Positions 40,331 through 51,310 of a stretch of 64,000 nucleotides of DNA are shown here, piece after piece (position 1 is the stretch's first letter; the number at the start of each line of letters is the position of its first letter). The stretch comes from Saccharospirillum sp. MSK14-1 (GTDB lineage: Bacteria; Pseudomonadota; Gammaproteobacteria; Pseudomonadales; Natronospirillaceae): the NCBI RefSeq assembly GCF_003054965.1, contig NZ_MIES01000033.1:1612001-1676000 (forward strand), given 5' to 3'. The notes under the pieces are model-generated. The model was not told where the DNA came from. It saw nothing but the letters and a program-made list of their open reading frames with translations, and did no database searches. The position numbers and the translations under genes were made by a program.

Positions 40331-42661
40331 TCAGTATGACAGACCAATGGTAAAGGCAAAGCTCTTCTCCTGGTCCCCATCCTGGGCGTTCAGCGGCCAG
40401 GCGTAGCTCAGGCTCAATGGCGCCAGCGGCGTAATCCAGGTGACATCGATACCCGCGGCATAGCGCATTTCACGGATGTCGACGCCTTCATCACAACCGC
40501 TGTTACCCGCGCGGCAGTTATCGGTAAAGACATTACCGCCATCGATAAACAACGAGGTCCGGAACGTAGACTGGTCTTCCACCAATGGCATCGGTACCAA
40601 CAGCTCCGCACCATACTCAACTTTGATGTTGCCACCAATCGGATCGGCGTCGTCATCCACGGTTTGTGGCGTACCCAGCGGGCCCAGCGAGTTCGGCTGA
40701 TAACCGCGGATGGACCGCACACCGCCGGAATAAAAGTTCTTATAGAAGGGTAGCTGGCTGGATTCGCCATAACCACCGCCATAACCCAGATCGGTGTGCA
40801 GACGAATGCTGTACTGATCGTTAATAGGGAAATACTGCTCCGCACCGGCAGTCAGACGGTAATAAGTCAGATCACCCAAGGGCGTGGCCACTTCAGTAGC
40901 CACCGTCATCTGCCGGCCGCGCGTGGCTTTGAAAGTACCGTTCAGGCTGTTGTACACCCAGGAAACACGGGCATCCACAATGTCGTAGGTGCCTGGATTA
41001 TTGTCTTTAAAATCCGTCAGTTCCTGAGGTGCTGAGTCACTGACGAAGAGCTCGTCCTGGCTGTAACCCAGGGCGTAATTAACACGCTGATTCTCTGCGA
41101 TCGGATAACCCAGGGTCAGACGGCCACCGAAGGTGTTCGTGGCGTAAGTATCAAAGGTAGTACTGCTGAAATCGGTTCGACGATAGAACAAGTCGATACC
41201 GCGACTGACGCCATTGATGGTGAAGTACGGATCGTTGAACGACAGGTTATAACTCTGCTGGCTCTCATTCACCGTCACTGACGCTGAGAAGTCATAACCC
41301 TTACCCTGGAAGTTCTTCTGATCCACCCGCGCCTCGGCAAAGATACCGCTGGCATCGGAGAAACCAATGGAACCGGTAATCTGCGAATTGGTGGTCTCTT
41401 CAACCTCTACAACCAGATCCACCAGATCATCACGACCGGAAACCCGTCGGGTGTTGATGTTCACCGAACTGAAGTAACCCAGTCGCTCCAACCGCGCGCG
41501 CGATTGGCGAATATTGCGGTTAATCACCAGCCCCCGCTCCAACTGACGCAATTCCCGACGAATTACTTCATCGTTGGTCGCGGTGTTGCCGCGAATTTCA
41601 ATGCGGTTCACATAGACCGGCTGGCCCGGGTTCACTTGCAGCGTCACCGACACCGTTAATGTATCGGCATCGGGTTCTAATTGCGGACGCACGTCAGCAA
41701 ACGCATAACCGCGCTCACCCAGCTCATTGGTGATGTTGGAACTGATATTGGCAATGGTTAAACGTGAATAGGTGTCGCCCGGTTCGGCGGTTACCAAAGC
41801 GTTCAATTCGTCGTCCAGGCCCACCAGATCGCCCGTCAGCTCAACATTCGACAGCGTATAGGGCTCGCCTTCGTGAACGTTATACACCAGCGTAATGGCG
41901 GATTTGTTGTCCGCAATGGACACCTGAGTGGATTCCAGCCGGAAATCGAGATAACCGCGATCCAGGTAATAATTTTCCAGACGCGATTCATCGCCGGTCA
42001 GCTGAGCCTGACCAAAGCGATTACGACGGGCAATAAATTGAAACGGATAACGCGTGGAACTGGTTTCGCGCATTTGCAAGGCATCGAGCAGTTCGGCGTC
42101 GGTGAAAATACGGTTACCGGTGATCTCAATGTGATCGACTTTCGCCACCGGACCTTCGCTGATATCCAGTTCAATGTCGACCCGGTTCAGCGACAAGGGC
42201 GTGACCACCAAATCAACACTGGCGTTATAGCGGCCTTGAAGGCTGTACTGACGCTCCAGTTCCAGCTCGATGCCTTCCAACAGCGACTGACTGTAGATCT
42301 CGCCTTCATCCAGACCGACATTTTCCATAACGCGTTCAAGTGAATCGGTCGGGATCGATTTGTTGCCAGAAAATTCCACACGGTGAATGGCCGGACGCTC
42401 GGTCACATCGAAAATGAGTTCATCGCCTTCACGCGAGACGCGGGCGTCATTGAAATAACCGGTATCGTTAATTGCTCGCAGCCAGTCGGCTGCATTATCC
42501 GTATCAACGCGATCCCCTTCCTGGATGGGTAACGCCTGCAGCACCGAGCCCAAAGAAACTCGTTGCAGTCCGTTAACGGTGATAGCAGACAACTCAAAAG
42601 GGGCGGCCAACGCGCCGACACTCAGCAGCATGGTCATCAGTGCTGCACCGGCGGATTTCAT
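40331..42661 (-). CDS. bamA: Outer membrane protein assembly factor BamA
   Basis: Core of the BAM complex, about 776 residues, which inserts beta-barrel proteins into the outer membrane. A signal peptide (MKSAGAALMTMLLS...ALA) precedes five POTRA domains (about 20-420; ITVNGLQRVSLGSVLQALP opens the first) and a 16-strand barrel. The VRSIRGYQPNSLGP loop is the RGF/RGY-type signature, and the last strand ends in KSFAFTIGLSY. The ATG at 42661 with GAGAG upstream gives the usual start; frames from 42694 or 42697 would add twelve basic residues. It follows rseP and precedes skp. Confidence 0.95.
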   Translation of the reverse strand: MKSAGAALMTMLLSVGALAAPFELSAITVNGLQRVSLGSVLQALPIQEGDRVDTDNAADWLRAINDTGYFNDARVSREGDELIFDVTERPAIHRVEFSGNKSIPTDSLERVMENVGLDEGEIYSQSLLEGIELELERQYSLQGRYNASVDLVVTPLSLNRVDIELDISEGPVAKVDHIEITGNRIFTDAELLDALQMRETSSTRYPFQFIARRNRFGQAQLTGDESRLENYYLDRGYLDFRLESTQVSIADNKSAITLVYNVHEGEPYTLSNVELTGDLVGLDDELNALVTAEPGDTYSRLTIANISSNITNELGERGYAFADVRPQLEPDADTLTVSVTLQVNPGQPVYVNRIEIRGNTATNDEVIRRELRQLERGLVINRNIRQSRARLERLGYFSSVNINTRRVSGRDDLVDLVVEVEETTNSQITGSIGFSDASGIFAEARVDQKNFQGKGYDFSASVTVNESQQSYNLSFNDPYFTINGVSRGIDLFYRRTDFSSTTFDTYATNTFGGRLTLGYPIAENQRVNYALGYSQDELFVSDSAPQELTDFKDNNPGTYDIVDARVSWVYNSLNGTFKATRGRQMTVATEVATPLGDLTYYRLTAGAEQYFPINDQYSIRLHTDLGYGGGYGESSQLPFYKNFYSGGVRSIRGYQPNSLGPLGTPQTVDDDADPIGGNIKVEYGAELLVPMPLVEDQSTFRTSLFIDGGNVFTDNCRAGNSGCDEGVDIREMRYAAGIDVTWITPLAPLSLSYAWPLNAQDGDQEKSFAFTIGLSY

Positions 42662-42699
42662 AACAACTCTCAAACGATTACCCCTACTACCCATCACAT

Positions 42700-44052
42700 T
42701 CAGCCCAGACGGCCGAGATCATTAACAAACGCCAGCATCATCAGCCCCAGCACCAGCAACAAACCCAGCTGCGACCCAATCATCTGCACGCGCTCGGACA
42801 ACGGCCGACCGCGTAACCACTCAATGCTGTATAAAAGAATGTGGCCGCCATCGAGTATCGGAATGGGCAATAAATTCACCACGCCCAAGCTGATGCTGAT
42901 AAAAGCCAGAAAACGCACAAAACTTTCCAGGCCACCCTGAACCGAATCGCCCGCCATTTGTGCCATGGAAATCGGCCCGCCAATTTGCTGAACCGAGACC
43001 AAGCCGCTGAGCATTTTACCCAACATTTCAAAACTCAGGTGCACCATTTCCCAGGTGTCCTGCAAGCCCAACCAAATGCCGGTCCAGGGCGCCACACGAA
43101 ACGTCAATAAACGATCTTCGGGCCACTCAACCGGAGCGGCGGCTGTGCCAATAAATCCCTGCGTCTGACCATCCAACTGGCGCTCATTCGGCGTCAGTGT
43201 CAGTTGCATCGGCTGGCCGTCGCGGATCAGCTCGACATTCAAATCGAGCCCGCCATTGGGCTGGATCACAGCCACCCAGTCCAGCCAATTTTCAATGGCT
43301 TGACCATCCACGGCGACGATGCGATCACCGCTTTGCAAGCCGGCTGCCGCACCAGCGCCGTCGGCAAAAACCTCACCGATAACTGCCGGCGTTGACGGCC
43401 GATCCGGGTACAGCCCCAGGTTCGCTAACGGATTCGGTTCAGATTCCGACGCCAGCCAGCGTTCAACCGGAATGGAGCGTGTTGCCAGGGAGCCATTGGC
43501 TTGCTCAACCTGAAACTCCAGCGCACCGCTGTCGCCAACCCGACGCGCTAACGCCAGGCTGATACCGCGCCACGAATCGACATCCTGGCCGTCAATGGCG
43601 GTGATGCGATCCGCTTCAGAAAACCCCGCCACAGCTGCCGGTGAGTTAGGCGCAGGCGCTTCGACATAGGACGCCAGTTCACGCACACCCAGGCTGTACA
43701 ACAAGGCAAAAGCGACAATGGCAAACAAAAAATTCGCCGCTGGCCCGGCGCTGGCCACGGCAATGCGTTGCAGCGGCGTCTTGGTATTGAATGCTTGGTC
43801 ACGCTCAGCCGGGTCGACCGGAGCCTCACGCTCATCGAGCATTTTTACGTAGCCGCCCAGCGGTATCCAGGCGATGGCAAATTCAGTGCCGTGGCGATCG
43901 TACCAGCGCAGCAACGGCCGACCAAAGCCAATGGAAAAACGCAGCACCTTAATGCCATTGCGCCGTGCTACCCAGAAATGACCGTATTCGTGCACCGTCA
44001 CCAAAATGCCCAGTGCAATCAGAATACCCACCACAGAGTTCAACACGCTCAT
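42700..44052 (-). CDS. rseP: Site-2 protease RseP
   Basis: Inner-membrane zinc metalloprotease of 450 residues that cuts anti-sigma factor RseA to release sigma-E and also clears signal-peptide remnants. The HExxH motif HEYGH is at 21-25 in the first transmembrane helix; two PDZ domains follow (about 125-290), and [17 protein letters not shown] near 400 holds the LDG metal-ligand motif. The ATG overlaps the dxr stop by four bases. Its place beside bamA and skp fits a role in envelope homeostasis. Confidence 0.96.
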   Translation of the reverse strand: MSVLNSVVGILIALGILVTVHEYGHFWVARRNGIKVLRFSIGFGRPLLRWYDRHGTEFAIAWIPLGGYVKMLDEREAPVDPAERDQAFNTKTPLQRIAVASAGPAANFLFAIVAFALLYSLGVRELASYVEAPAPNSPAAVAGFSEADRITAIDGQDVDSWRGISLALARRVGDSGALEFQVEQANGSLATRSIPVERWLASESEPNPLANLGLYPDRPSTPAVIGEVFADGAGAAAGLQSGDRIVAVDGQAIENWLDWVAVIQPNGGLDLNVELIRDGQPMQLTLTPNERQLDGQTQGFIGTAAAPVEWPEDRLLTFRVAPWTGIWLGLQDTWEMVHLSFEMLGKMLSGLVSVQQIGGPISMAQMAGDSVQGGLESFVRFLAFISISLGVVNLLPIPILDGGHILLYSIEWLRGRPLSERVQMIGSQLGLLLVLGLMMLAFVNDLGRLG

Positions 44053-45227
44053 GCGCTCATCTCCTTGATCACCGTGGTCGCTACTTGTCGCGCCCGATGA
44101 TCCACCTCCAGCAATTGTTCAACCGAACTCACGGCCATGGTGCCCAGCCGGTCCATGGTTTGCTCATTAATGCGGGCCAGATCGGTAAAACCCAGCCGCT
44201 CATCCAGAAAGGCGGCAACGCTGACTTCATTGGCGGCATTGAGCACCGTTGGCAAGGTGCCACCCGCCGCAATGGCCTCTTCGGCCAGACGCAGGCACGG
44301 AAAGCGCTGGCGGTCGGGCTGATCAAACGTCAGTTTTAACGTGGGATCGAATGCCAGCGGCGCACTGCCACTGGTAATGCGTTCGGGATAACCCAGTCCA
44401 TAAGCGATGGGCGTGCGCATATCGGGCGTGCCCAACTGCGCAATCACCGAACCGTCCAGATACCGCACCATCGAATGGATGATGCTTTCCGGGTGGACCA
44501 CCACCTCAACGTCAGCGGGCGTGAGGCCAAACAGCCAGCAGGCCTCGATCAGCTCCAGTCCTTTGTTCATCAGCGAGGCGGAGTCGACCGAAATTTTCGC
44601 ACCCATGGACCAATTCGGATGTGCCACAGCCTGTGCCGGCGTGACCCGAGCCAACTGCGCGGCGGGCGTATGCAGGAAGGGACCACCGGAGGCGGTCAAT
44701 AACACCGACGCGACGCCCTGACGGCGATGCTCCGCTGGTAAACATTGGAAAATGGCGTTGTGTTCACTGTCGATGGGCAGCAATTGCGCGCCGGATTCAG
44801 CCACAGCGCGCATTAATAAATCACCGGCAACCACCAGGCTTTCTTTGTTCGCCAGCAGTAAGCGTTTACCCGCGCGGGCAGCGGCCAAAGACGACGTCAG
44901 ACCTGCAGAGCCGACAATGGCAGCCATCACCACATCCACGTCCGGCGATGCAGCCACCTCAGCCAGAGCCGCCTCGCCCACCAGAATGTCGGTGGTCACC
45001 GGGCCCAGCAAATCCTGCAATTGGTGGCGGGCCTCATCGTCAGGCACCACCACCCAACGCGGTTGAAACGCCCGAGTCTGTTGCGCCAGACGTTCAATAT
45101 TGCGGTGACCACTGATGGCGACCAACTCAAAGCGATCCGGGTGGCGCTCAATCACATCCAGCGTATTAACGCCCACCGAACCGGTGGCGCCTAATACACA
45201 GACACGTTGCGGGCGCGCCGGACTCAT
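44049..45227 (-). CDS. dxr: 1-deoxy-D-xylulose 5-phosphate reductoisomerase
   Basis: Second enzyme of the MEP pathway, 392 residues, using NADPH to turn DXP into MEP. The dinucleotide-binding motif [20 protein letters not shown] is at the N terminus; [12 protein letters not shown] and the substrate/metal site [10 protein letters not shown] and [25 protein letters not shown] are clear. The ATG at 45227 overlaps the cdsA stop by four bases; a longer frame to 45275 is rejected. IspD and IspF, the next steps, are at 24-25 kb. Confidence 0.97.
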   Translation of the reverse strand: MSPARPQRVCVLGATGSVGVNTLDVIERHPDRFELVAISGHRNIERLAQQTRAFQPRWVVVPDDEARHQLQDLLGPVTTDILVGEAALAEVAASPDVDVVMAAIVGSAGLTSSLAAARAGKRLLLANKESLVVAGDLLMRAVAESGAQLLPIDSEHNAIFQCLPAEHRRQGVASVLLTASGGPFLHTPAAQLARVTPAQAVAHPNWSMGAKISVDSASLMNKGLELIEACWLFGLTPADVEVVVHPESIIHSMVRYLDGSVIAQLGTPDMRTPIAYGLGYPERITSGSAPLAFDPTLKLTFDQPDRQRFPCLRLAEEAIAAGGTLPTVLNAANEVSVAAFLDERLGFTDLARINEQTMDRLGTMAVSSVEQLLEVDHRARQVATTVIKEMSA

Positions 45228-46048
45228 ACCGAAATCACCACCAATAACAGGCAAAACAACGGCGTTGCCGCACACAGGCTGTCGATGCGATCGAGAATAC
45301 CGCCGTGACCGGGCAACAATTGGGAGGAATCTTTAATACCGCGATAGCGTTTGAGCAAACTTTCCAGCAGATCGCCCAGCACTGAAATGGCCACCAGCAC
45401 CGCACTGACCAGTACCAACGCCAACCACTGCAGGGATATCAACGGAGGCAAAAAGATCACCGCCACGACCACCGACACCAGAATCGACGTTGCCATACCA
45501 CCATAAACACCGGCCCAGGTCTTACCGGGGCTGACGTTTGGCGCCAACTTACGGTTTCCGAAAGCCCGGCCGGCAAAGTACGCACCGATGTCCGCGCCCC
45601 AGACCAACAGCATCAGCCAGGTCAACACCAGCGCATCGTCTTCACGACCTTTCAGAACATTCAGGCCCAGCCAGAACGGTACCAGCACAGGCACGCCCAT
45701 CAACAGGCGCACCCAACGACGACGGATCACCGTCTGGCTGCCGGGGTAAGTCAGTACCAGCAGTAAAGCCAATAACCACCAGAGCAAGGCAACGATCATC
45801 AGCGTTTGCCAACTGATCTGTGCGCTAAGCCGCCACCAATCGATACCGAGCAATATAGCTGCACCGGCAATACCAACGGTCAGGCGAGTGATGGTCCGAC
45901 TGTAGCCGGCGAGGTTGGCCCATTCCCAGGCCGCCAAAACGACGATGAGTCCAATAAACAACGAAAAATAGTCAGCCGGCAGCAAATAAATGCCAGCCAG
46001 CATCAGCGGGGCCAGTACCAGGGAGGTAATCAGGCGTTGTATAAACAT
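45224..46048 (-). CDS. cdsA: Phosphatidate cytidylyltransferase
   Basis: Polytopic inner-membrane enzyme of 274 residues that makes CDP-diacylglycerol, the precursor of phospholipids. Hydrophobic segments fill most of the length. The C-terminal signature [36 protein letters not shown] carries the metal-binding aspartates. It starts two bases after uppS and overlaps dxr, in the standard frr-uppS-cdsA-dxr order. Confidence 0.96.
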   Translation of the reverse strand: MFIQRLITSLVLAPLMLAGIYLLPADYFSLFIGLIVVLAAWEWANLAGYSRTITRLTVGIAGAAILLGIDWWRLSAQISWQTLMIVALLWWLLALLLVLTYPGSQTVIRRRWVRLLMGVPVLVPFWLGLNVLKGREDDALVLTWLMLLVWGADIGAYFAGRAFGNRKLAPNVSPGKTWAGVYGGMATSILVSVVVAVIFLPPLISLQWLALVLVSAVLVAISVLGDLLESLLKRYRGIKDSSQLLPGHGGILDRIDSLCAATPLFCLLLVVISV

Positions 46049-46050
46049 AA

Positions 46051-46806
46051 TCAGGAACTCAGCGTCTGCTCCAGTTGCTCATCGGTTCGACCAAAACGTC
46101 GTACTCGATTGGCATAGCTGGCAAAAGCCCGCTGCAGTGATTCCTGGTTGAAGTCCGGCCAGAACTCAGGTGTGAAATAGAATTCCGTGTAGGCAAACTG
46201 CCACAACAAGAAATTGGAAATGCGTTGCTCACCGGCGGTGCGTATGCACAAATCCGGCGGCGGCAAATCACCCAGAGCCACGCGCGCTTGCAAGCTTGCT
46301 TCGGTCACATCCGCCGGCGTTAACCGACCGGCTGCGACGTCATCAGCTAAGCTACGGGCGGCCTGGGTAATGTCCCAGTGCCCGCCATAGTTCGCCGCGA
46401 CCGCCAGCGTCATGCCGGTGTTGTCGGCCGTCAGCTGTTCAGCAGCAACAATCGCTTTCTGGATGGCTGCGCTAAACCGGCTGGTATCGCCGATGATACG
46501 CAAGCGCAGATTATTCTTGTGCAGCTTTTTCACTTCCCGGTTCAGCGCCATCAGGAACAAATCCATCAGGGCGTTGACTTCTTCCGTCGGCCGTCGCCAG
46601 TTTTCCGAACTGAAGGCGTAGAGCGTTAGCACTTCCACTCCGGCCCGCGCCGAGGCTTCCACCACGGTACGCACGGACTTGGCGCCTGCCTTATGACCCG
46701 AAATCCCACCCATCAATCGCTTTTTTGCCCAACGATTATTGCCATCCATGATTATGGCCAGATGGCGAGGAATGCTCTGCTCTCCCTGATCTTGGGCAGT
46801 GGTCAT
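46051..46806 (-). CDS. uppS: Undecaprenyl diphosphate synthase
   Basis: Cis-prenyltransferase of 251 residues making the C55 lipid carrier for peptidoglycan and O-antigen. The catalytic D21 lies in HLAIIMDGNNRWAKKR; TLYAFSSENWRRP and PPPDLCIRTAGEQRISNFLLWQ are further signatures. A terminator-like hairpin lies between frr and this gene, so it probably has its own promoter in 46807-46900. CdsA follows after two bases. Confidence 0.97.
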   Translation of the reverse strand: MTTAQDQGEQSIPRHLAIIMDGNNRWAKKRLMGGISGHKAGAKSVRTVVEASARAGVEVLTLYAFSSENWRRPTEEVNALMDLFLMALNREVKKLHKNNLRLRIIGDTSRFSAAIQKAIVAAEQLTADNTGMTLAVAANYGGHWDITQAARSLADDVAAGRLTPADVTEASLQARVALGDLPPPDLCIRTAGEQRISNFLLWQFAYTEFYFTPEFWPDFNQESLQRAFASYANRVRRFGRTDEQLEQTLSS

Positions 46807-46904
46807 AGGCGATCCATTGTTCGGTTAGTGTTCGACGCCGTCCCGGCGCAACGAACTCCTGGCGTTTTGGCACACTGGTCATACAACCAGCGTCACTCAG
46901 GGAC

Positions 46905-46943
46905 TGAAAAAACTAAAGGCAACATGGCTTTGCCATGCTGCCT
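46905..46943 (-). terminator. Terminator after frr
   Basis: AGGCAACATGGC (46917-46928) and GCCATGCTGCCT (46932-46943) pair at 11 of 12 positions with loop TTT. Read on the minus strand it is followed by TTAGTTTTTTC. It should end most rpsB-tsf-pyrH-frr transcription. Confidence 0.88.
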
Positions 46944-46967
46944 CCCCTCTCTTGCTTGAGTCAGGTC

Positions 46968-47525
46968 TTAGACCGTCATCAACTCTTGCTCTTTTTCTTC
47001 TAAATGCTTTTCGACGGTAGCGATGGCTTTGTCGGTCAGCTTCTGAATATCGTCTTCACCGTTGCGACCTTCATCTTCCGACAGCTCTTTTTCCTTCACC
47101 AGATCTTTGATCGTGGCGTTGGCATCGCGACGGCCATTGCGGATGGACACACGGGCTTTTTCGGCCTCGGCGCGCGCCACCTTGATCATGTCTTTGCGCG
47201 TTTCTTCGGTCAGCGCCGGCATAACGACACGAATTTTGTCACCGGAGGTGGCCGGGTTCAGCCCCAGATCCGCCTTCATGATGGCCTTTTCGATTTCCGG
47301 CACCATGTTCTTTTCCCAGGGCACAATGGCCAGGGTGCGACCGTCTTCGACGGTGATATTGGCCACCTGTTGCAGGGGTGTGTCGACACCATAATAGCTG
47401 ACGCTTAACGCGTCGAAGATGGACGGGTTGGCCCGGCCGGTACGGATGCGGTTAAAGCCTTCGTCTAGCGCGACCAGAGCTTTTTTGTTGTGCGCTTCCG
47501 TTTCCTTCTTAATGTCTTCGATCAT
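46968..47525 (-). CDS. frr: Ribosome recycling factor
   Basis: Factor of 185 residues that, with EF-G, splits the post-termination ribosome. The L-shaped two-domain fold is evident from the helical arms ([32 protein letters not shown] at the start, a long C-terminal helix with [28 protein letters not shown]) and the central beta domain with [19 protein letters not shown]. The ATG overlaps the pyrH stop by four bases. Confidence 0.98.
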   Translation of the reverse strand: MIEDIKKETEAHNKKALVALDEGFNRIRTGRANPSIFDALSVSYYGVDTPLQQVANITVEDGRTLAIVPWEKNMVPEIEKAIMKADLGLNPATSGDKIRVVMPALTEETRKDMIKVARAEAEKARVSIRNGRRDANATIKDLVKEKELSEDEGRNGEDDIQKLTDKAIATVEKHLEEKEQELMTV

Positions 47526-48262
47526 GCAGTAATGTCCTCTGCCATGAGCGTACCCTCACTGCCGCCAACCATCAGCGACACCAAGGCTCCTGGCTTGTTC
47601 ATGTTGAATACCCGAACCGGCATATTATGATCCCGCACCAGACAGACAGCCGTCAAATCCATCACGCCTAACTGCTTCTCCAGTGCCTCGTCATAGCTCA
47701 GGCGGTCGTATTTTACCGCATCCGGAACGGTTCGGGGATCAGCACTGTAAACGCCATCCACATTGGTGGCTTTCAGTACCAGATCAGCTTCGACCTCGAT
47801 GCCACGCAAGCAGGCAGCGGAGTCGGTGGTGAAAAAGGGGTTACCGGTACCGGCGGAGAAAATGACCACATCGCCCTGAGTCAGGTAACGAATCGCGCTG
47901 CGACGATCATAGTGCTCGACAATGCCCGACATGGGAATGGCCGACATGACCCGGCTGCGGATATTGGAACGTTCGAGCGCATCGCGCATCGCCAGTGCAT
48001 TCATCACGGTCGCCAGCATGCCCATATGATCGCCGGTAACGCGATCGAGGCCCGCCTCGTGCAATGCTTTGCCTCGAAACAGATTGCCGCCACCGATCAC
48101 CAGACCCACCTGCACACCAATACCCACCAACTGACCAATCTCCAGCGCCATGCGATCCAGCACTTTCGGGTCGATACCAAAACCCTGCTCGCCCGAGAGG
48201 GCTTCGCCACTGAGTTTGAGCAAGATGCGTTTATAACGAGGGTGGGAATCTTTGGTCGGCAT
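47522..48262 (-). CDS. pyrH: UMP kinase
   Basis: Amino-acid-kinase-fold enzyme of 246 residues that phosphorylates UMP. The phosphate loop [17 protein letters not shown] and the [12 protein letters not shown] motif are present; [22 protein letters not shown] and [14 protein letters not shown] are the other signatures. It is hexameric and GTP-regulated in gammaproteobacteria. The gene lies between tsf and frr, with a terminator-like hairpin upstream, so transcription may restart before it. Confidence 0.97.
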   Translation of the reverse strand: MPTKDSHPRYKRILLKLSGEALSGEQGFGIDPKVLDRMALEIGQLVGIGVQVGLVIGGGNLFRGKALHEAGLDRVTGDHMGMLATVMNALAMRDALERSNIRSRVMSAIPMSGIVEHYDRRSAIRYLTQGDVVIFSAGTGNPFFTTDSAACLRGIEVEADLVLKATNVDGVYSADPRTVPDAVKYDRLSYDEALEKQLGVMDLTAVCLVRDHNMPVRVFNMNKPGALVSLMVGGSEGTLMAEDITA

Positions 48263-48377
48263 GGCAACTCGTCCTTTGGGAAAATGAATGAGCTCGCTTT
48301 GAGCAGCTCAGGCTTGGCCAGTGCAGTATAGCGATCGAACTGCGCGAAGGCAGTGACCTCGTCGAGGTCTGCACCAG

Positions 48378-48408
48378 CCAAAAAAAAGGGCAGTCAAGCT
48401 GCCCTTTT
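48378..48408 (-). terminator. Terminator after tsf
   Basis: AAAAGGGCAG (48384-48393) pairs perfectly with CTGCCCTTTT (48399-48408), loop TCAAG. On the minus strand it runs into a T tract. It begins six bases past the tsf stop and separates it from pyrH. Confidence 0.92.
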
Positions 48409-48413
48409 CTTAC

Positions 48414-49280
48414 TTAGCTGCCCTTGGCAGCGGCGGCGACTTCAGCGGCGAAGTCAACTTCCTCTTTCTCGATGCCCTCGCCCACTTCCAAGCGAGTGAA
48501 ACCGGTCAGAGTAGCGCCAGCGTTCTTAACCAGGTTACCCACTTTGGTGTCCGGGTCTTTAACGAACGGCTGTTCCAGCAAAGAGATTTCAGCAACGAAC
48601 TTCTTCAGACGACCGCCAACCATCTTCTCGATGATCTCAGCCGGCTTGCCAGAGTTCTCAGCCTGAGCCGCAACCACTTCTTTCTCGCGGTCGAGCACGT
48701 CCTGAGGAACGTCGTCGGCAGAAACGTATTGCGGGTTGATCGCAGCCACGTGCATGGCAACGTCACGACCCAACTCTTCGTTGCCACCTTCCATTTCAAC
48801 AGCAACGCCGATACGGCCGCCGTGAACGTAGGTTGCAACGGTTTTGCCAGCACCGCCGATCAGGAAAGCACGACGCACGTCGATTTTCTCACCGATCTTC
48901 TGAACCAGCGCTTCACGCTCAGCTTCCAGACCCGCCGCCATCAGCGCAGCGATATCGGTCTGCTTGTCAGCCATCGCCTGATCAGCAACTTTGTTGGCGA
49001 AGTTCAGGAAGTTTTCGTCACGAGCGACGAAGTCAGTTTCGCAGTTCACTTCCAGCAGCAGCGCTTCGCTGTTGTCGGCAGACTGGCGAGTGATGATGAC
49101 GCCTTCAGCTGCAGTACGACCGGCTTTCTTGGCCGCTTTCAGACCAGAAGCCTTACGCAGGTTGTCGATGGCCGCTTCGATGTTGCCGTCGGCTTCAACC
49201 AGGGCCTTCTTACATTCCATCATGCCCAGGCCAGTGCGCTCACGCAGTTCCTTTACCAGGGCCGCAGTAATAGTAGCCAT
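48414..49280 (-). CDS. tsf: Elongation factor Ts
   Basis: Nucleotide-exchange factor for EF-Tu, 288 residues. The N-terminal UBA-like domain is [26 protein letters not shown], with the Tdx core stretch [18 protein letters not shown] that contacts EF-Tu. The ATG at 49280 has GAGGAA six bases upstream; an upstream extension to 49334 is not supported. It follows rpsB across a hairpin that may attenuate transcription. Confidence 0.98.
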   Translation of the reverse strand: MATITAALVKELRERTGLGMMECKKALVEADGNIEAAIDNLRKASGLKAAKKAGRTAAEGVIITRQSADNSEALLLEVNCETDFVARDENFLNFANKVADQAMADKQTDIAALMAAGLEAEREALVQKIGEKIDVRRAFLIGGAGKTVATYVHGGRIGVAVEMEGGNEELGRDVAMHVAAINPQYVSADDVPQDVLDREKEVVAAQAENSGKPAEIIEKMVGGRLKKFVAEISLLEQPFVKDPDTKVGNLVKNAGATLTGFTRLEVGEGIEKEEVDFAAEVAAAAKGS

Positions 49281-49349
49281 GTTCATTTCCTCGAGGTTCG
49301 GTTCAATTCGATAATGACACCGGTCGGTGACCACCCGGTGACCGAGCTA

Positions 49350-49373
49350 ACAAAAAGGGGCCGTGGCCCCTTT
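49350..49373 (-). terminator. Hairpin between rpsB and tsf (attenuator)
   Basis: AAAGGGGCC (49354-49362) pairs with GGCCCCTTT (49365-49373) and is followed on the minus strand by TTG. It lies between two genes of one operon, so it may lower tsf expression relative to rpsB. A hairpin in the same place is known in Escherichia coli. Confidence 0.7.
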
Positions 49374-49398
49374 GTTGTGCGGCCGGTGCCTGTGCTGC

Positions 49399-50148
49399 TT
49401 ACTCGGCAGCCGGTTCGTCAGCGGCTTCTTCAGCCACTTCAACAAACTCATCTGCTTCGGTTGCGTTTGCAGCACGCGCTTCCAGAATCGCGTCAGCAAC
49501 AGAGCTGGCGTAGATTTCGATGGCGCGGATAGCGTCGTCGTTACCCGGAATGACGATATCAACACCGTCCGGGTTGGAGTTGGTATCGACAACGCCGATG
49601 ACCGGAATACCCAGCTTGTTCGCTTCCTGGATAGCAATGCGCTCATGGTCAACGTCGATCACGAACAGAGCGTCCGGCAGGCCGCCCATGTCTTTGATAC
49701 CACCGATGGTTTTTTCCAGCTTCTCGATCTCACGCTCACGCATCAGACGTTCTTTCTTGGTCAGCTGTTCAAAGGTGCCATCACCACGCTGAGTTTCCAG
49801 TTCACGCAGACGCTTGATGGAAACACGGATGGTTTTGTAGTTGGTCAGCATGCCGCCGAGCCAGCGGTGAACCACATAGGGGCTACCGGCACGGGTTGCT
49901 TGCTCACGCACGATGTTGCTGGCAGAGCGCTTGGTACCCACGAACAGAATCTTGTTCTTACCACCAGCCATTTGGCCGATGCGGGCCAGAGCGGAATTCA
50001 ACGCAGGAACGGTGTGCTCCAGGTTGATGATGTGGATCTTATTGCGGGCGCCAAAGATGTATTTGCCCATCTTCGGGTTCCAGTAACGGGTCTGGTGACC
50101 GAAGTGTACGCCTGCTTTAAGCAGGTCACGCATAGAAACAGTAGCCAT
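49399..50148 (-). CDS. rpsB: 30S ribosomal protein S2
   Basis: Ribosomal protein of 249 residues. The start [33 protein letters not shown] is universal; [35 protein letters not shown] and the [40 protein letters not shown] stretches are signatures. An acidic Ala-rich tail ends the protein. GAGGA lies five to six bases before the ATG at 50148. In gammaproteobacteria S2 represses its own operon through the leader, and a leader of about 120 bases is available here. Confidence 0.98.
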   Translation of the reverse strand: MATVSMRDLLKAGVHFGHQTRYWNPKMGKYIFGARNKIHIINLEHTVPALNSALARIGQMAGGKNKILFVGTKRSASNIVREQATRAGSPYVVHRWLGGMLTNYKTIRVSIKRLRELETQRGDGTFEQLTKKERLMREREIEKLEKTIGGIKDMGGLPDALFVIDVDHERIAIQEANKLGIPVIGVVDTNSNPDGVDIVIPGNDDAIRAIEIYASSVADAILEARAANATEADEFVEVAEEAADEPAAE

Positions 50149-50465
50149 ATTGTCCTCACTGTTCGGGTTAAGCCTCCACACGCCCCATGATCCAACCTCG
50201 GCCCGTTTGGGCAAAGGCACCCGGAATCATGTGCCGGCGCATGTGAGAGTTAGGATTCACCAGCGGTTGTCCACTGGCAGTATACTCAGGCCAACCACCA
50301 GGCAGCCCAGAGCGGCGCGCTTTATACCACAGCGAACCATCAAACTCAACGCCAAGCGGCGCAACGAGCGCCCTGCAACCGCCTGGCTTTATGTCACAAG
50401 GCTGCAACCTGTCTACAAAATCGGTAAACTAGCGCGCTACGAATCACCTTCTGTTTGAGACTCTC
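50149..50465. other. Divergent intergenic region between rpsB and map
   Basis: This 317-base gap holds no credible gene. On the minus strand a TATACT box (50279-50284) would start an rpsB leader of about 120 bases, a length suited to S2 autoregulation. On the plus strand TAAACT at 50425-50430 is a possible -10 box for map, with only a poor -35 (CTGCAA, 50402-50407). I saw no repeat element. Confidence 0.5.
50279..50284 (-). promoter_or_regulatory. Likely -10 box of rpsB
   Basis: TATACT on the minus strand lies 131 bases upstream of the rpsB ATG and is preceded by TGAG, close to an extended -10 element. The -35 region is poor. Confidence 0.45.
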
Positions 50466-51242
50466 ATGGCTGTAACCATTAAGACCGCTGACGAAATTGA
50501 AAAGATGCGCGTTGCTGGCCGCCTGGCGGCCGACGTACTGGAGATGATCGGCGAGCATGTCAAACCCGGCGTCAGCACCGGTGAGCTCGACCGTCTGTGC
50601 CACAACTACATTGTTGATGTGCAACAAGCGATACCGGCACCGTTGAACTACGGCAACCCTCCGTTCCCCAAATCGGTCTGCACCTCGGTTAACCACGTCA
50701 TCTGTCACGGCATCCCCAGCGACGACAAGATTCTCAAGAAGGGCGATATCGTCAATATCGACGTCACCGTCATTAAAGATGGCTATCACGGCGATACCAG
50801 TAAAATGTATTTCGTCGGCGAAGCCCCGGCGCACCTGGAGCGTCTGGTCCGGGTCACTCAGGAATGCCTCTATAAAGGCATCGAGCTGGTTAAACCCGGC
50901 ACGCGCCTGGGCGACATCGGTCACGTCATCCAGCAACACGCCGAAAGCAACTATTACTCAGTGGTGCGCGAATATTGCGGCCACGGCATTGGCGCGGTGT
51001 TCCACGAAGACCCGCAAGTGCTGCACTACGGCAAGCCAGGCACCGGCCTGGAGTTGAAAGAAGGCATGACGTTCACCATCGAACCCATGATCAATGCCGG
51101 CAAGCCGCAGTCCAAAGTGCTTGGCGACCAATGGACCGTTGTCACCAAAGACCGCAAAGCCTCGGCGCAGTGGGAACACACCCTGCTGGTCACCGCCACC
51201 GGCGTCGAGGTACTCACCAAGCGCACTGAAGAAAGCTTCTAA
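50466..51242 (+). CDS. map: Methionine aminopeptidase, type I
   Basis: Metalloenzyme of 258 residues that removes the initiator methionine from nascent proteins. The pita-bread-fold metal ligands lie in VNIDVTVIKDGYHGDTS (two aspartates), the GHGIGAVFHEDPQVLHYG histidine region, FTIEPMIN and SAQWEHTLLVT glutamates. It is transcribed divergently from rpsB and is followed after 68 bases by glnD, a conserved gammaproteobacterial order. Confidence 0.98.
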   Translation: MAVTIKTADEIEKMRVAGRLAADVLEMIGEHVKPGVSTGELDRLCHNYIVDVQQAIPAPLNYGNPPFPKSVCTSVNHVICHGIPSDDKILKKGDIVNIDVTVIKDGYHGDTSKMYFVGEAPAHLERLVRVTQECLYKGIELVKPGTRLGDIGHVIQQHAESNYYSVVREYCGHGIGAVFHEDPQVLHYGKPGTGLELKEGMTFTIEPMINAGKPQSKVLGDQWTVVTKDRKASAQWEHTLLVTATGVEVLTKRTEESF

Positions 51243-51276
51243 GATCCGGTTCCGGCCGCCCGGCCGGGCCTCGTCT

Positions 51277-51297
51277 ACCGGCCGTAGCCGGTTTTCC
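51277..51297 (+). terminator. Weak hairpin between map and glnD
   Basis: ACCGGC (51277-51282) pairs with GCCGGT (51287-51292), loop CGTA, followed by TTTTCC. The stem is short and glnD starts 14 bases later, so this may only lower read-through or occlude the glnD start. Confidence 0.4.
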
Positions 51298-51310
51298 TGT
51301 GGGACGAATG

